Shown here: positions 45,335 to 55,315 of the stretch, one piece after another
Numbering within the stretch: the stretch's first letter is position 1
How the letters are laid out: each line of letters begins with the position of its first letter
Origin: Varanus komodoensis
Lineage: Eukaryota; Chordata; Lepidosauria; Squamata; Varanidae
NCBI RefSeq assembly: GCF_004798865.1
Contig: NW_025335268.1
Location: forward strand, 118,658,880 to 118,722,879
Length of the DNA stretch: 64,000 nucleotides
Direction: 5' to 3'
Made by a program: the position numbers and the translations under genes
Notes under the pieces: model-generated
What the model was told of the DNA's origin: nothing
What the model saw: only the letters and a program-made list of their open reading frames with translations
Database searches by the model: none

Positions 45335-45895
45335 ATGGAGGTAGTGACAGATTTTATTTTCCTGGGCTCCAAGATCACTGCAGATGGGGACTGCAGCCAA
45401 GAAATTAAAAGATGCTTGCTCCTGGGGAGGAGAGCCATGGCAAATCTAGACAGCATACTAAAAAGCAGAGACATCACCCTGCCAGTTGCAATGTATGGCT
45501 GTGAAAGCTGGACCATAAGGAAGGCTGAGCGCTGAAGGATTGAGGCCTTTGAGTTGTGGTGCTGGAGGAGACTCCTGCGAGTCCCTTGGACTGCAAGGCG
45601 ATCAAACCGGTCAGTCCTGAGGAGATCAACCCTGACTGCTCTTTAGAAGACCAGATCCTGAAGTTGAAACTCAAATACTTTGGCCACCTAATGAGAAGGA
45701 AGGACTCTGGAGAAGAGCCTAATGCTGGGAACAATAGATGGCAAAAGAAGAAGGGGATGGCAGAGGATGAGGTGGCTAGATGGAGTCACTGAAGCAGTTG
45801 GTGTGAGCTTGGGTGGACTGCAGGAGATGGTGGAGGACAGGAGGGCCTGGAGGAATGTTGTCCATGGGGTCGCGATGGGTCAGACACGACTTCGC
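45335..45895 (+). pseudogene. BovB ORF, C-terminal segment
   Basis: DFIFLGSKITADGDCSQEIK, LGRRAMANLDSILKSRDITL, then MYGCESWTIRKAER, a stop, and in the same or neighbouring frames FELWCWRRLLRVPWTARRSN and KRRRGWQRMRWLDGVTEAVG. Compared with other BovB proteins, about 12 residues between the SRDITLP and MYGCESW blocks are missing, an in-frame deletion. The region beyond about 45620 is also frame-broken. The order of blocks is otherwise normal for the family. Confidence 0.85.
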
Positions 45896-45931
45896 CACTA
45901 ACAACAACAACAACAACAAATCATTTGAAAT

Positions 45932-46368
45932 AAGGGGTCTGCCTTCTGAAAGCCAAAGGCAGCTTTCCTGGGATCTAGCAAACACAACCTCCCTCTGGCT
46001 CTTTCCTAAATTGCCAATTGTTTGGTGGCTTCCCAACTTTTGCATATTTTTCCCTATTTAAAAGGGTTGGCTCAGTTACTAGCAATAAGAACTCTAAGCT
46101 AAAATATGCTGGTATGCTTGTCTCTGCCTCTTTTACCTTTGATTCCTCCCATCACACATGTAGTCCCCAAGAGCTCCTTCAGCACTTCATCCTTAGGGTT
46201 GTTTCTCATCCCTGTTCTAAATCTAACATTTGTGTACATTTTGTATGGATCAAGCCAAGCTACTTTTGCTTTGAAGTCAGTGGAAGTTTCTGCTTTTCCT
46301 GATTAGCCACGAAAGGCATGGAGGTAGTTCATAAAACAGAAAGGTGTCTGTTAAGCTCACATACCCTA
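45932..46368. other. Unassigned non-coding stretch
   Basis: No gene or family recognised between the BovB target duplication and an L2 3' end. Confidence 0.45.
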
Positions 46369-46506
46369 TTAATTAATTAATTAAAAACATTTTTACCCCA
46401 TCCTATATGAAAAATGTCCCAGGATGGCTTACAATAATTAAAACAATAATAATTACAATAATAATAATGACAGGAATTAAGACAATAAATAACAAAGCAA
46501 TAAATG
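46369..46506 (-). mobile_element. L2-type 3' end, reverse strand
   Basis: AATTAATTAATTAAAAACATT, TTTACCCCATCCTATATG and CCAGGATGGCTTACAATAAT, followed by an AATAATAATAATG tract, form the reversed L2-type 3' end. Only the untranslated end is present. Confidence 0.55.
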
Positions 46507-46549
46507 TGTAACATTCATAACACCAAGAAAAACAAAAACAAAATGCCCA

Positions 46550-47245
46550 GGGAAACTAATTGGGGCAGAAAACAAGAAAAGGATCTTGGGGTAGTGGTGG
46601 ACAGCATGATGAAAATGTTGGCACTGTGCTCAGCTGCTGTGAAGAAAGCAAATCCCACGCTAGGCCTAATTAGAAAAGGAATATTAAATAGAATTGCCAA
46701 AATTTTACTTTCCTTAAACAGATCTTTGGTGAGAACACACTTGGAATGCTGTGTTCAGTGCTGGCTGCCTTACATGAAAAATGACCATGTTTGAGTTGGA
46801 AAAAGTACAGAGAAGGGCAACAAAAATGATCTGAGAGGTGGAATCAGCTACAATAACTGGGACAGTTCAGCTTAGAAAAAAGCTGAAAAAAGAAAGTAAG
46901 AAAAAAGACAAGTAAGGGGAGACAAGGTGTTTAAAATAATGCATGATGTGGAGAAAGTAGAGAGAGACACATGTTTCTCCCCCTCCCATAACATTCAAAC
47001 CCAGGGTCATCCCACGAAACTGATTGGCGGGAAGTTTGGAACAAAAAAAGATGTACTTCTTCACATAGGATATAGTTAAACTATGGCTTTTGCTGCCATG
47101 GGAAGTGGTGAGGAGTTTGGGCAGGAGGAGGTCTTGCACCCATCCTGCCTGGGGGAGTCTGTGGACAACTGTGTGTATGAAGTGCTGCACTACATGGGCC
47201 CCTGGTCTGATCCAGCACAGCTTTTCTCATCTTCTAAATGACTTG
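46550..47245 (+). mobile_element. CR1 LINE 3' portion
   Basis: A frame translates as KDLGVVVDSMMKM, then AAVKKANPTLGLIRKGI, LVRTHLECCVQCWLPYMK. This matches the CR1 reverse transcriptase C-terminal pattern L-G-V-V-I-D ... A-A-K-K-A-N-A-I-L-G-x-I-x-R-G-I ... L-V-R-P-H-L-E-Y-C-V-Q-F-W-x-P. Downstream come GAGTTGGAAAAAGTACAGAG, AGGGCAACAAAAATGATCTG, AGGGTCATCCCACGAAACTG and GGCCCCTGGTCTGATCCAGC, i.e. the rest of the CR1 ORF and the 3' region. The copy is 5'-truncated and carries several frame changes. Confidence 0.85.
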
Positions 47246-47779
47246 ACTAGAGGCTTTGAAGTCTTTGAGAAAAGTGCAGTTCTGTGGAACTACTGAGAAC
47301 AAGCCTGACAATCCTTTGGTGATGAGACAATTATCACACTCAAAGGTGTGAAAAAGGGAAAATATTTAAGTGGGGTAAAAGGACAATGAAATGTAACAAA
47401 TCTACCTTAAAATACGCAAAGTGACCATTCTCAATGGCAGTAATTGGTGGTAATACTATTGTGTTTTGCAGAACAGACTTAGGTTTCAATCCCATATACT
47501 GTACATATAGTTGGGAATAAACACCACAGCATACAGTAAACATGCATAGGATATAGGATTGTGCTGCAACAGAACTGCCCTCTGCAACATACAGCATATT
47601 CTTAGGCATGTTTGCGGCAAGGCAAAGCACATGTGTGTCAGATAGCAGGCTTAAACACCCTGTAGCTGTTTAAGGAGCTGAACGTATTCCCTTGTGTTCC
47701 CCTGGTGTGGCCTGAGATCTTCTGAGAAGGCCTTATTGGTCATTCTGCAGCAAAAGAAATGTCAGCAGACAGTGGTGCA
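47246..47779. other. Unassigned stretch with a palindromic-family relic
   Basis: TTAGGTTTCAATCCCATATAC at 47478 and TGCATAGGATATAGGATTGTG ending near 47566 are in inverted relation and resemble the ends of the TTAA-flanked family at 42229. The rest is unassigned. Confidence 0.4.
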
Positions 47780-48070
47780 TAAGTAAGTGCCCCTTGCTGT
47801 TTGGACTACTCTCCCATGTGTGGTTCAAAAGGCAGAAACTGTGGCAAGTACTAAATGCCTCTTGAGAGAACACTATTCACCCAGGCTTTCCTTGACCTGC
47901 GGGGCACTCTGTTACGACCCAATTTTATTTTTATGCTTACAAAATGTTTTTCTTTTTGATTTTCTTTATCTTGCTTTTATACTGACTTCTTGTCTTTCAA
48001 TGTAAACTGCTTAAGAATTTTGATATATTAAATGGTGTATACACACACACACATGCGCTTATAAATAAAT
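47780..48070 (+). mobile_element. L2-type LINE 3' end
   Basis: A decayed C-terminal coding end (CTTGCTGTTTGGACTACTC, then CCAGGCTTTCCTTGACC) is followed by a T-rich untranslated region and TGTAAACTGCTTAAGAATTTTG. A CACACACACAC insertion and TTATAAATAAATG complete the end. The layout resembles the L2 3' region ('taaaccgcttagaa...tataaataaat'). Confidence 0.5.
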
Positions 48071-48172
48071 GTCATGACTTAACTGCTTTTCTCTTGCTGT
48101 CTGTCTCTCGCATTCACCAGTTTTCTCATGGTTTGCAATGTAATGGGTGAATGGGTGTTTGTAAGTCTAGAC

Positions 48173-48275
48173 CACAGATGGGCAACTGTATGCCCTGTGC
48201 TCCAGCCAGTCTAGCCGATGGCCAGGCATTATGGGAGTCTAAAACAACGGGAGGGCACTGGGCTGCTTACCTCTG
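48173..48275. mobile_element. hAT MITE, 103 bp, perfect 8-bp target duplication
   Basis: Bounded by GTCTAGAC at 48165-48172 and 48276-48283. The ends CACAGATGGGCAACTG and CAGAGGTAAGCAGCCCAG (reverse complement of the right end) are imperfect inverted repeats. The middle includes GATGGCCAGGCATTATGGG and GGGAGGGCACTGGG. It belongs to the very common reptile hAT MITE family whose members read 'gtgggcaactgcggccctccagatg...ggagggcc...ttgcccac'. The target sequence is itself a palindrome. Confidence 0.85.
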
Positions 48276-48816
48276 GTCTAGACTAACGCAGCTACTCTGA
48301 ATTTCTTAAAAGAGCATAAAAAGATATGGTGTAGTTCTGGTGATTAAAACAAGGGTTGTCCCCATCTGCTTGGAAAGCACCAACAACATCCTGGATGCTT
48401 CTGCAAGCTGTTTGTATTGATATAAGTTAAAAGGTGATTCTGATGAAAAGCAGAACTGAGCTTTACTGGCAAAGCCCTTTCATTTTCTTTGTTTTATTTA
48501 ACTGAAAGCCACACGCACTCAAATTCTTCATTCCAGGAAAAATCCATAAAGCAGTTTTCTGAGACAGCTTTTACCAGGGCTGAAATGACGTTGGTCAGAT
48601 TCTCCACCTCCTAGCTTTGCCCCCTACCCTGCACTCCTGACACCATCCCCAGATAGTTCTTCTCAGGCAGCCTTGCTTCCCTCTCAAACTGGCATCTCCC
48701 ATATGTGTCCGTGCATGTGTGTGTGTTTGCTTACTCACAGGGTTATCTTCTACACAGCGACTGTTGGTTTTGGCGTGGAATAAAGACCACACCTGCTATT
48801 CAGCAGCCAAAGATAT

Positions 48817-48845
48817 GTTGTGTGTGTGTGTGTGTGTGTGTGTGT
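48817..48845. repeat. (TG)n microsatellite
   Basis: About fourteen TG units. Nearby CACACA runs at 48892-48901 and 49056-49077 make the area rich in alternating purine-pyrimidine DNA. Confidence 0.95.
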
Positions 48846-49007
48846 AGCCCTAATGCAATATTTGTTGTGGCTTTAAGATACATACAACATACACACACAA
48901 CACATCCAAGCAGCCTGACAGTGAGGGATGATGGGAAACACGCTGAGAAAACAAACTGTGCAGGGGAACCGATTTGAAAGATTTCTGTTGGAAAATGTCT
49001 CTGAAAG

Positions 49008-49043
49008 CTGCTGCTGCTGCTGCTGCAGGAGCAGCAGCAGCAA
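49008..49043. repeat. CTG/CAG hairpin repeat
   Basis: Six CTG-type units are followed at once by GCAGGA and five CAG-type units, so the tract is its own reverse complement and can fold into a perfect hairpin. It is followed by AACAACAAC and a CACACA run. Frames through it give poly-Cys, poly-Ser or poly-Gln strings, which are not evidence of a gene. Confidence 0.9.
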
Positions 49044-49736
49044 GAACAACAACAACCACACACACACATACACACACCCTCATATAAGGGCCTTCTCAAA
49101 AGGAAAGCTCAAGAATTCCAAATCCACCTTGGCCAAGTAAAAGAGGGAAATAACCACATACATCTCTGTAGTATTCATGTGGCAAGAAAGGTAACATGAC
49201 TTAAGAATGGAAGGATTTGGCGTATCTGCAGGTAGATAGTGAGAAATATGCAGCTTCGAGAAAACATGGAGCATTTATTCTAAGGTGGTCAAATCTAATA
49301 TAAACTCTGTTCTCAGTTTGTGTCCCTGGATTCATGAACTCTCAAAGTCAAGAAAGAAGCCCATTAAGGGAAGCATAAGCCCAACTGAGCCAAGACTACT
49401 TACATTGTAAATCTGTGCCCAAATGCGCTCTGGCTAATTGTGAACTAGTTGTGTGTATCACATTAGTCAGATGCACACACCACAACTTTACACACCAATG
49501 AAAATGTGTGTCATGTGGGCTGAGCAGGGGCATGCCAAGCCACACACTCTGCTCACAACATCCACTCCTAAGACCCGTTTGCTAAATGTACCGACTTGTA
49601 GAATGGGCTGAAAACCAAGCAAACTCCAGAAAGGTCATGTGAACGTGGGCACAATCGCTTTATTGGAGCATAATCCACTTTACTAATAGCAAACTCATTT
49701 TTGGAGTGCTGATTCTTATGTAGCTGAAGCAGTACT
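49044..49736. other. Unassigned non-coding stretch
   Basis: No recognisable gene or family. Several short CACACA words and a GTGTGTATCACATTAG palindrome-like segment are the only structure seen. Confidence 0.4.
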
Positions 49737-49744
49737 ATCCACAC

Positions 49745-50118
49745 CATGGGTCCTCAAACTACGGCCCATGGGCCAGATCCGGCCCGCCATGCCCATTTAT
49801 CTGGCCTACCTCAGAGGTTTTGGATGCGCCGCGTGCGCGCCTGCGCGTCGTGCGCCTGCCGCTGCCTGCCTGCCCCCCCCCCCGTGTGGGGAGGCGGCGG
49901 CTTGCTCGTGCGGAGGTCATTTTGGACTCGTTCGCTCAGAGAAAACGATCTCCAAGCGAGCAAGCCACTGCCTCCTGCGCCCGCCGCTCCATCGTGGCGT
50001 GTGCTTGCCCCTCCTCAGCAAGTGCGCCCATGCGCCCTGCCACCACCACCTTTCCAGCCTGCGCTCAGCACCGGCACCTTTCAACTGGCCGCCTGGTGAA
50101 AAAATTTGAGGACCCCTG
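49745..50118. mobile_element. GC-rich hAT MITE, 374 bp, perfect 8-bp target duplication
   Basis: Flanked by ATCCACAC at 49737-49744 and 50119-50126. Termini are CATGGGTCCTCAAACT and the reverse complement of the right end, CAGGGGTCCTCAAATT, i.e. inverted repeats with only two mismatches. The subterminal ACGGCCCATGGGCCAGATCC is typical of hAT elements of this class. The middle is very GC- and CpG-rich (GCGCCGCGTGCGCGCCTGCG), contains a C run, and shows open frames in all three plus frames that result from its composition and not from coding. Orientation cannot be set without a transposase. Confidence 0.92.
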
Positions 50119-50126
50119 ATCCACAC

Positions 50127-51773
50127 AGTTAGCACGCATGGGAGAACTTCAGCATGAATAGAAAAACCTCTAGGGATTGCTTCTTTAAAAGAGTGGATTC
50201 AAAACAGCCAGATGAGCATTGAATATGCTCTGTAACATATGAGGCAAACTAGGCTTTACTTATTTTGGGGGAACTCAAAAACTGAGGGGTATGAAATGTA
50301 ATATTTTGAAAAGAGGCCTGCTAGATCGTTGGGACATTGAATAGGAGCACTGAACACTGTAGCAATTTGTTGCAGTTCTCATTTATAAATTCAAATGTCT
50401 GGCCAGAAGTGAGAGAAAATGAAAGATCGGGATGAGTATGCCAATCTTCTCTGCTACACACTTGAAAGGTGAGTGAGGAAAAGAGTCATGAAGTGATCTC
50501 TTTCAATAAAGCATTAAATGTGTCTTATCTTATTCCTGAATAGTTATTTGTCCTTGCTTACTAGCAACCCAAACTGTTTTGGAACCAAAGTCCCAAGAGA
50601 TTAACTAATCTGAACAGTGATCAAATCTGCTTCCAAAATTTGCAACCCTTTTGTGATGTGTAGCAAACCTATTTACTAAAAAGTTGGATAATTAAATGGC
50701 ACTTCCTGGAACACAGGGAGGAAGCTTTATGTAATGTGACATGAAAGAGGCTTGCTGCTCAGTCAGGAGAAGGATATTGTTCTTAGACTTTGCGTGCCTG
50801 AGAAAGGCTGTCTCATGTGTGCGCACGTGTTTGTTAGGGGGGAGTAATGTGTAAAGAGAGTGCCAGAATGTATGTTACAGGACATATAGAAAGAGTGCCA
50901 CCCAATCTGGCTGCCTGTAACCCTGAGATTCAGAGGATTCCAGTAGAAGCTGAGAGGAGGATGGAAGCCAGAATTGCTTCTATACTCCTTTCACCCTCCC
51001 TATAGATGGCTTATTTTGGCTGTTTTTTTCCTCCTTGTGAGGAGAAGAGGGAGCCACTGCCAGGATTTTTCAGAGGCAGCAGTGAGTCACTCCTCCCCTC
51101 TTCAGCCCCTGGAAGATCTCATCCTGACAACAGTTCAAAAGATACTCTTCCTTCTTCAGAGTCCAGTGGGTTCAGACACAAGCACACAAAGTCACGGGGT
51201 GGTATTTTAACCTACCCCATGCCCCCAGGTAATGTTGGGAGGCCAAAGAATTGCACCCTTAAGGACATTAATTATTTGATTAATGTAATGTACACCACAA
51301 ATTTGTTTCAAAGTCATATGTGAAACTTGAAGGAACTGCTTTTAGTTCTGTTTTCTGAGCCCCATGAATTTGAATGTTGACTGGTTCTGTTTGCACTGCC
51401 ATTCTCTGGAACAGGTTCCCATACTCTAAATTTATTTGTACTCTTGTGATGGCAGCTGAATGAATAAATGAAAATATGAGCCACTGCATCCAAATTGATG
51501 GAAAACTTTTTAGTGGCAATTTGCCTCAGAGAGGTAACACATTCATCTGCCTTCGCACTCACATAAATCTCAACAAGGGATGAGGTCCTGCGGGTTCGTA
51601 TGTTACCGCCTCCACAAAACTGTATCTGCAAGGCAGCTCCTTGTGTAAGGTTTTAGTGTGTTTGTGCTGACAATTGCAACTGATTGTAGTTAGTCATTCC
51701 AATTATTTCAACTGAAGATCCCAAATGTTATAGCAGATGAATGTGTGTGTCCAGGAATACATTATGTCATATG
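50127..51773. other. Unassigned non-coding stretch
   Basis: No gene or family recognised. Frames up to 105 codons at 51006-51323 (plus) and 51314-51631 (minus) lack motifs. Confidence 0.45.
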
Positions 51774-52340
51774 CCGTATTTTTTGCTCTATAGGACTCAC
51801 CTGACCATAAGATGCACCTAGTTTTTAGAGGAGGGATCCATGGAAAGCTTCCTGATAATCACAGGCACATTCCCCATCACTTCCTCATGGGCTTCATTAA
51901 AAGACGGGTTGCCATTTGAAAACACACACCGACCTGTGATTGACAGCTCTCACCTGCACCAGAGGAGGGGGGCGGAGCAGGGCGCGCCGAGCGCATGCCG
52001 GCCAGGTGTGGTCTTCCGGGCGGCATGGCGGCGGCAGCGGCAGGTCTTCCCGGGCGGTGGGGGTGAGCAGTCTATCTCTCCGTGCGGCCGGCGGGTTAAA
52101 GCCCACAGCTCCTCCTCCTCCGCATCGCTTCCCCTGAGTGGCACAGCTCTCACCTGTGCCGGGGGGCAGGGTGGAGCAGGGTGCACTGAGCGCGTGCCAG
52201 CCAGGTGGTGCCACATGGTACAGGCGGGCTGGCAGCATCACGGGCGTCGGGCACACACACATTCGCTCTATAAGGCGCACAGACATTTCCCCTTACTTTT
52301 GAGGGGGAAAGAAGTGCGTCTTATAGAGTGAAAAATACGG
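51774..52340. mobile_element. MITE with long inverted ends and GC-rich duplicated cargo
   Basis: The left end CCGTATTTTTTGCTCTATAG and the reversed right end CCGTATTTTTCACTCTATAA are inverted repeats. They continue as GGACTCACCTGACCATAAG on the left and GACGCACTT on the right. The flanks do not show a clear target duplication, so the superfamily is unassigned. Inside, a GC-rich block is duplicated: one unit begins AGCTCTCACCTGCACC at about 51945, the other AGCTCTCACCTGTGCC at about 52144. Each runs for about 70 bp and includes GGAGCAGGG, GAGCGC and CCAGCCAGG-type words. Confidence 0.8.
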
Positions 52341-52344
52341 TAGT

Positions 52345-54019
52345 TTAGGCCTGCATGAAATTATATAGCTCCAGCCAATGCATGTTTATTCATCAGTGAG
52401 CCCTCTATCTTTGAGAAGTATGTTGTGTATAGGATTTCAGGCATATTCTCATGTGTGTTTTTGCTGCATCTTGTATTTCTCCAAGCTAAAAGTTGCCTCT
52501 CTTGCTCTTTCTTATGCATATATATTTTTCTCTAGGTCACACCTGTTATGACAGCATTTGATGAGATTACCAGAGATGGTGTGGAACAAATTTTTAAAAT
52601 AATTAACCTGGTAATAAAGTTGGATGGTGGACTTAAGGTCGTTTCAATATTTTAATGTGGTTTTCTTAACTGATGTTTTATTGATATTATTTGATTTGCT
52701 GAACAACATCAGGGTGACATGTCTGGAAAGGTGGTGAGTAACCATTTAAATAATGGGAGTGAAAACATCACAAAAATTGTGTCTGTCTATCTGTCTTCCC
52801 TCTTCTGCCTTGACTACACTTTCATAGTCAAGTTGTACCTGTTACTTTCGAGGCTGACCTTTCATCCTTATCTGGAAGATCTCAAACATCCTGCTGAAGA
52901 CACTAAAGTCACAGCCTGACTGGGATAATCTGTTTTCCACCTGTGTGACCTGGATGAAGGGGAGCTGCTCGTCTTATAGTCCATTGCACTGTTGGCTGGC
53001 TTTCCTGTAACAGTGAAAGTTAAGTGTAGGAGAAAATAAAGTTGTGCTTAGCATGTTATAGAGGAAGAGAGGTAAAAAGGGCAGGAAATTTGTGCCGTGT
53101 CCATTTCCCCTTGGCCCTGAGCCGTGGCTCATTCCGGATCTGGGATTTGCGTAGGCAGAGTTAAAAATAACAGGGGTATATAAAGAGAAATGTAGAGGGC
53201 TAGGGAGATGTATAACAAAGGGTCTAAGGACTTGCACAATGAAGTGGCCAGAACTATTACTGCATCAAGGAATATGATCAAAGTCAGAATGCTCGAGAAT
53301 TGAAAGATCCAAGTAACCACAGCTTGTGTGTGTTTATGCATGCAAATATGTGTATATTTGGATCTGAGGCAAAGATATAAAGGGAAACCCCGCTCTGCAG
53401 TGGCACTTTTCCAATTGGTTTAAGTGGAATATGGAATAAGACCTTACACAGGAATCCTAAACATATTTTCTGAAAAGGAAGTCCCACTCATTTTAAAACT
53501 TACCAGTATTTATACTTAGGGCTGTAGCCCTAGTTATACACTTGTCCGGATCACAATTACTCTGAACTGCAGTTGGAGCTGTATTGGTGATTCGTATTAA
53601 TACATATACACAAGGGGAGTTATTGTCCTCCTAGCCATTTTAGTCAGTTTTTTAAAATAGTCTGTCCTAGAAAATAACCACTGCCATCAATTGTCCTCTT
53701 AATAAATTACATTACCTTTTCTAGCAGGGAAATATTTAACTGATCTGTATGTCTGTAACTATTAAAGGTTTCAAGGAAGATTAATAAGTTTAACAGGTAT
53801 AGAAGATTCAACCCTCCACAGTAAGGCAAATAAGCTCAATTTATGAAGGAAAACAAATACAAATGAGGTTACTAAAATTTCAGATATCGAGTTTTACGTT
53901 AAAAACATACAGATTTGCCTTCACAAAAAACTGGATTGCTAATCCCAACAAGGATAGTGCAGGATCACGGAGACTTTCCAAAGGCAAAACCGCCTGATTT
54001 CTCCCAGGTTGCTTGCTTG
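52345..54019. other. Unassigned stretch with a possible palindromic-family relic
   Basis: No gene recognised. AGGAATCCTAAACATATTTTC at about 53450 and GGAAGTCCCACTCATTTTAAA (53477) resemble the squamate family 'caatcctatgca...aagtcccattgaattcaat', to which 42229 also belongs. The remainder is unassigned. Confidence 0.4.
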
Positions 54020-54074
54020 CCTTCCTTCCTTCCTTCCTTCCTTCCTTCCTTCCTTCCTTCCTTCCTTTCTTTCT
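54020..54074. repeat. (CTTC)n tetranucleotide satellite
   Basis: About thirteen CTTC units, nearly perfect, ending in CTTTCTTTCTC. Confidence 0.95.
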
Positions 54075-54199
54075 CCTCACCACACTTGGTAAGCCTATGT
54101 TGACACAGTATTTGAATATGAATGGACAGAAACAAGTTTCCATTTAACTTTCTCGCTGATAAGGATGGGCCCAGAATATTCACGCAAACCGTTTTCCTG

Positions 54200-55315
54200 A
54201 GAGCTCAGGATCTGAATATAATGCGCTCATTTGCGTCTTACTGAAATCAAGGGACGAAATGAAACAATTTGCGTAATCCCTATGTATTTCAATCCACCTG
54301 TATTCCAGCAAATGCAAAACTATGCTCCTGTGCTAATTGAATGGAAAATAGTCTGCAAATCCCCGGAGTCATAGATGTAAAGGGAATGAGCTAGGCTTCA
54401 GTCCTGTACGTGTCTACTCAGAAGTAAGCCATTACATTCAATGAGGCTGATTCCGGGAACGTACCTACGGGATGTTTTCTTAAATATCACATGCAATGTT
54501 ACTTCTCCCGTACAATTTCTGCAAGTGCTAGTAACTTCCCTCAGGACCAGTTGCTGATCTTGAGTATCGGTTTAATACAGGCGGTATTCTCGGGTCTGTA
54601 TAAAATAATAGTGGCAGAGCGCTTACAGCCTGCATGATTTGCCATTTCACAACTTCAGGCTGATCCCTATCGCTTTAATAAATATAAATAAATAACCCCC
54701 TTGCATACACGCGCGCAAGCATCTACTCGTGCAATCGTAAATATACCACTAGGAGAGAAACTCCTTTACATTCAGTGGAAAATCTGAGTAAACATACTTG
54801 GAACTGGTCTCTGCGTTATCAAACACGCAATGCAACCCACGCTGGAACGTTTTTCTTGTAGTTATTTCTGTGTAAGGAGAAGTCCGTTCCTGACTAATTG
54901 CACGGGTTAGCGTTATAGGGAGGGATCAGCAGTACCCCCGGGCTGCCGTGCTGGGAGTGCTCAGAGGACGTCTGAAAAGATGTCCCCGGCAGACTCCGAC
55001 GCTGACTGAGGAATGCCTGCGAGTTGCAGGACACCCGCACCCCCGGTCTGGACGCTGCCCTGTCCTGAACCAGGGGTGCGCCGAGCTCTGGTGTCCCCCC
55101 CCCCCCCGTCTTCGGGACTTCTCCAGAAAGACGAAAACGACTCCTGATAACATTGTTTGCTTTCCATCGGCGGGAAAAAGCTGTCAAGGAACGATAAGTG
55201 AAACGGCCTCTAATCGGAGGTCACTTCGGATTGAACGCTTTCTAGTTCGTTTTCTTTTCGCCTGGCCGGTGGTCTCGATCGTGCCCGCCTCGGAGGTACA
55301 GCGTTTCTAGTGGGT
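54200..55315. promoter_or_regulatory. CpG-rich region, possible CpG island
   Basis: From about 54200, and most strongly at 54961-55320, CpG is frequent: by hand I count about 28 CpG in those 360 bases, close to what the base composition predicts, while most of the window is strongly CpG-depleted. It includes a C run at 55096-55109. Two relics of the 'aatcctgtacgtgtctactcagaagtaagcc' family lie at 54393-54480 and possibly 54745-54800, but 54880-55315 matches no repeat I know. The long open frames here (120 codons plus, 97 minus) follow from composition and lack motifs. It could be a gene promoter or first exon, or an unknown CpG-rich repeat such as a MITE interior. Confidence 0.5.

Larger units (their letters stand above)
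42762..45919 (+). mobile_element. BovB (RTE) LINE, full length with 12-bp target duplication
   Basis: The 3.16-kb element is bounded by ATCATTTGAAAT at 42750-42761 and again at 45920-45931, an exact 12-bp duplication proving insertion as one unit. It contains the BovB signature AAGGAAATGGCAACCCACTC near 42898 in the 5' region, one long ORF region (endonuclease then reverse transcriptase), and the BovB 3' end CATGGGGTCGCGATGGGTC, CAGACACGACTTCGCC and an (AAC)n tail. Length equals that expected for full-length BovB. BovB is abundant in squamates and ruminants and is a textbook case of horizontal transfer. The reading frame is broken at several places, so this copy is not autonomous as it stands; its intact ends point to a fairly recent insertion. 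Confidence 0.95.

Noticed and set aside
44995-45516. 173-codon minus-strand frame
   Set aside because: It is a shadow of the BovB reverse transcriptase on the plus strand.
48800-49140. Frames with poly-Cys, poly-Ser, poly-Gln and poly-Val
   Set aside because: They are translations of CTG/CAG and CA/TG simple repeats.
49746-50119. Long overlapping plus-strand open frames rich in Ala, Pro and Arg
   Set aside because: They lie wholly inside a hAT MITE with target duplications, are open in all three frames, and owe this to GC-rich composition.
51840-52331. 163-codon open frame with low-complexity residues
   Set aside because: It lies inside the MITE at 51774-52340 and is matched by open frames on the opposite strand; no domain is visible.
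54894-55310. 97- to 120-codon frames on both strands
   Set aside because: CpG-rich composition removes stop codons; no motif, and no obvious splice context. The region is reported as CpG-rich, not as a gene.
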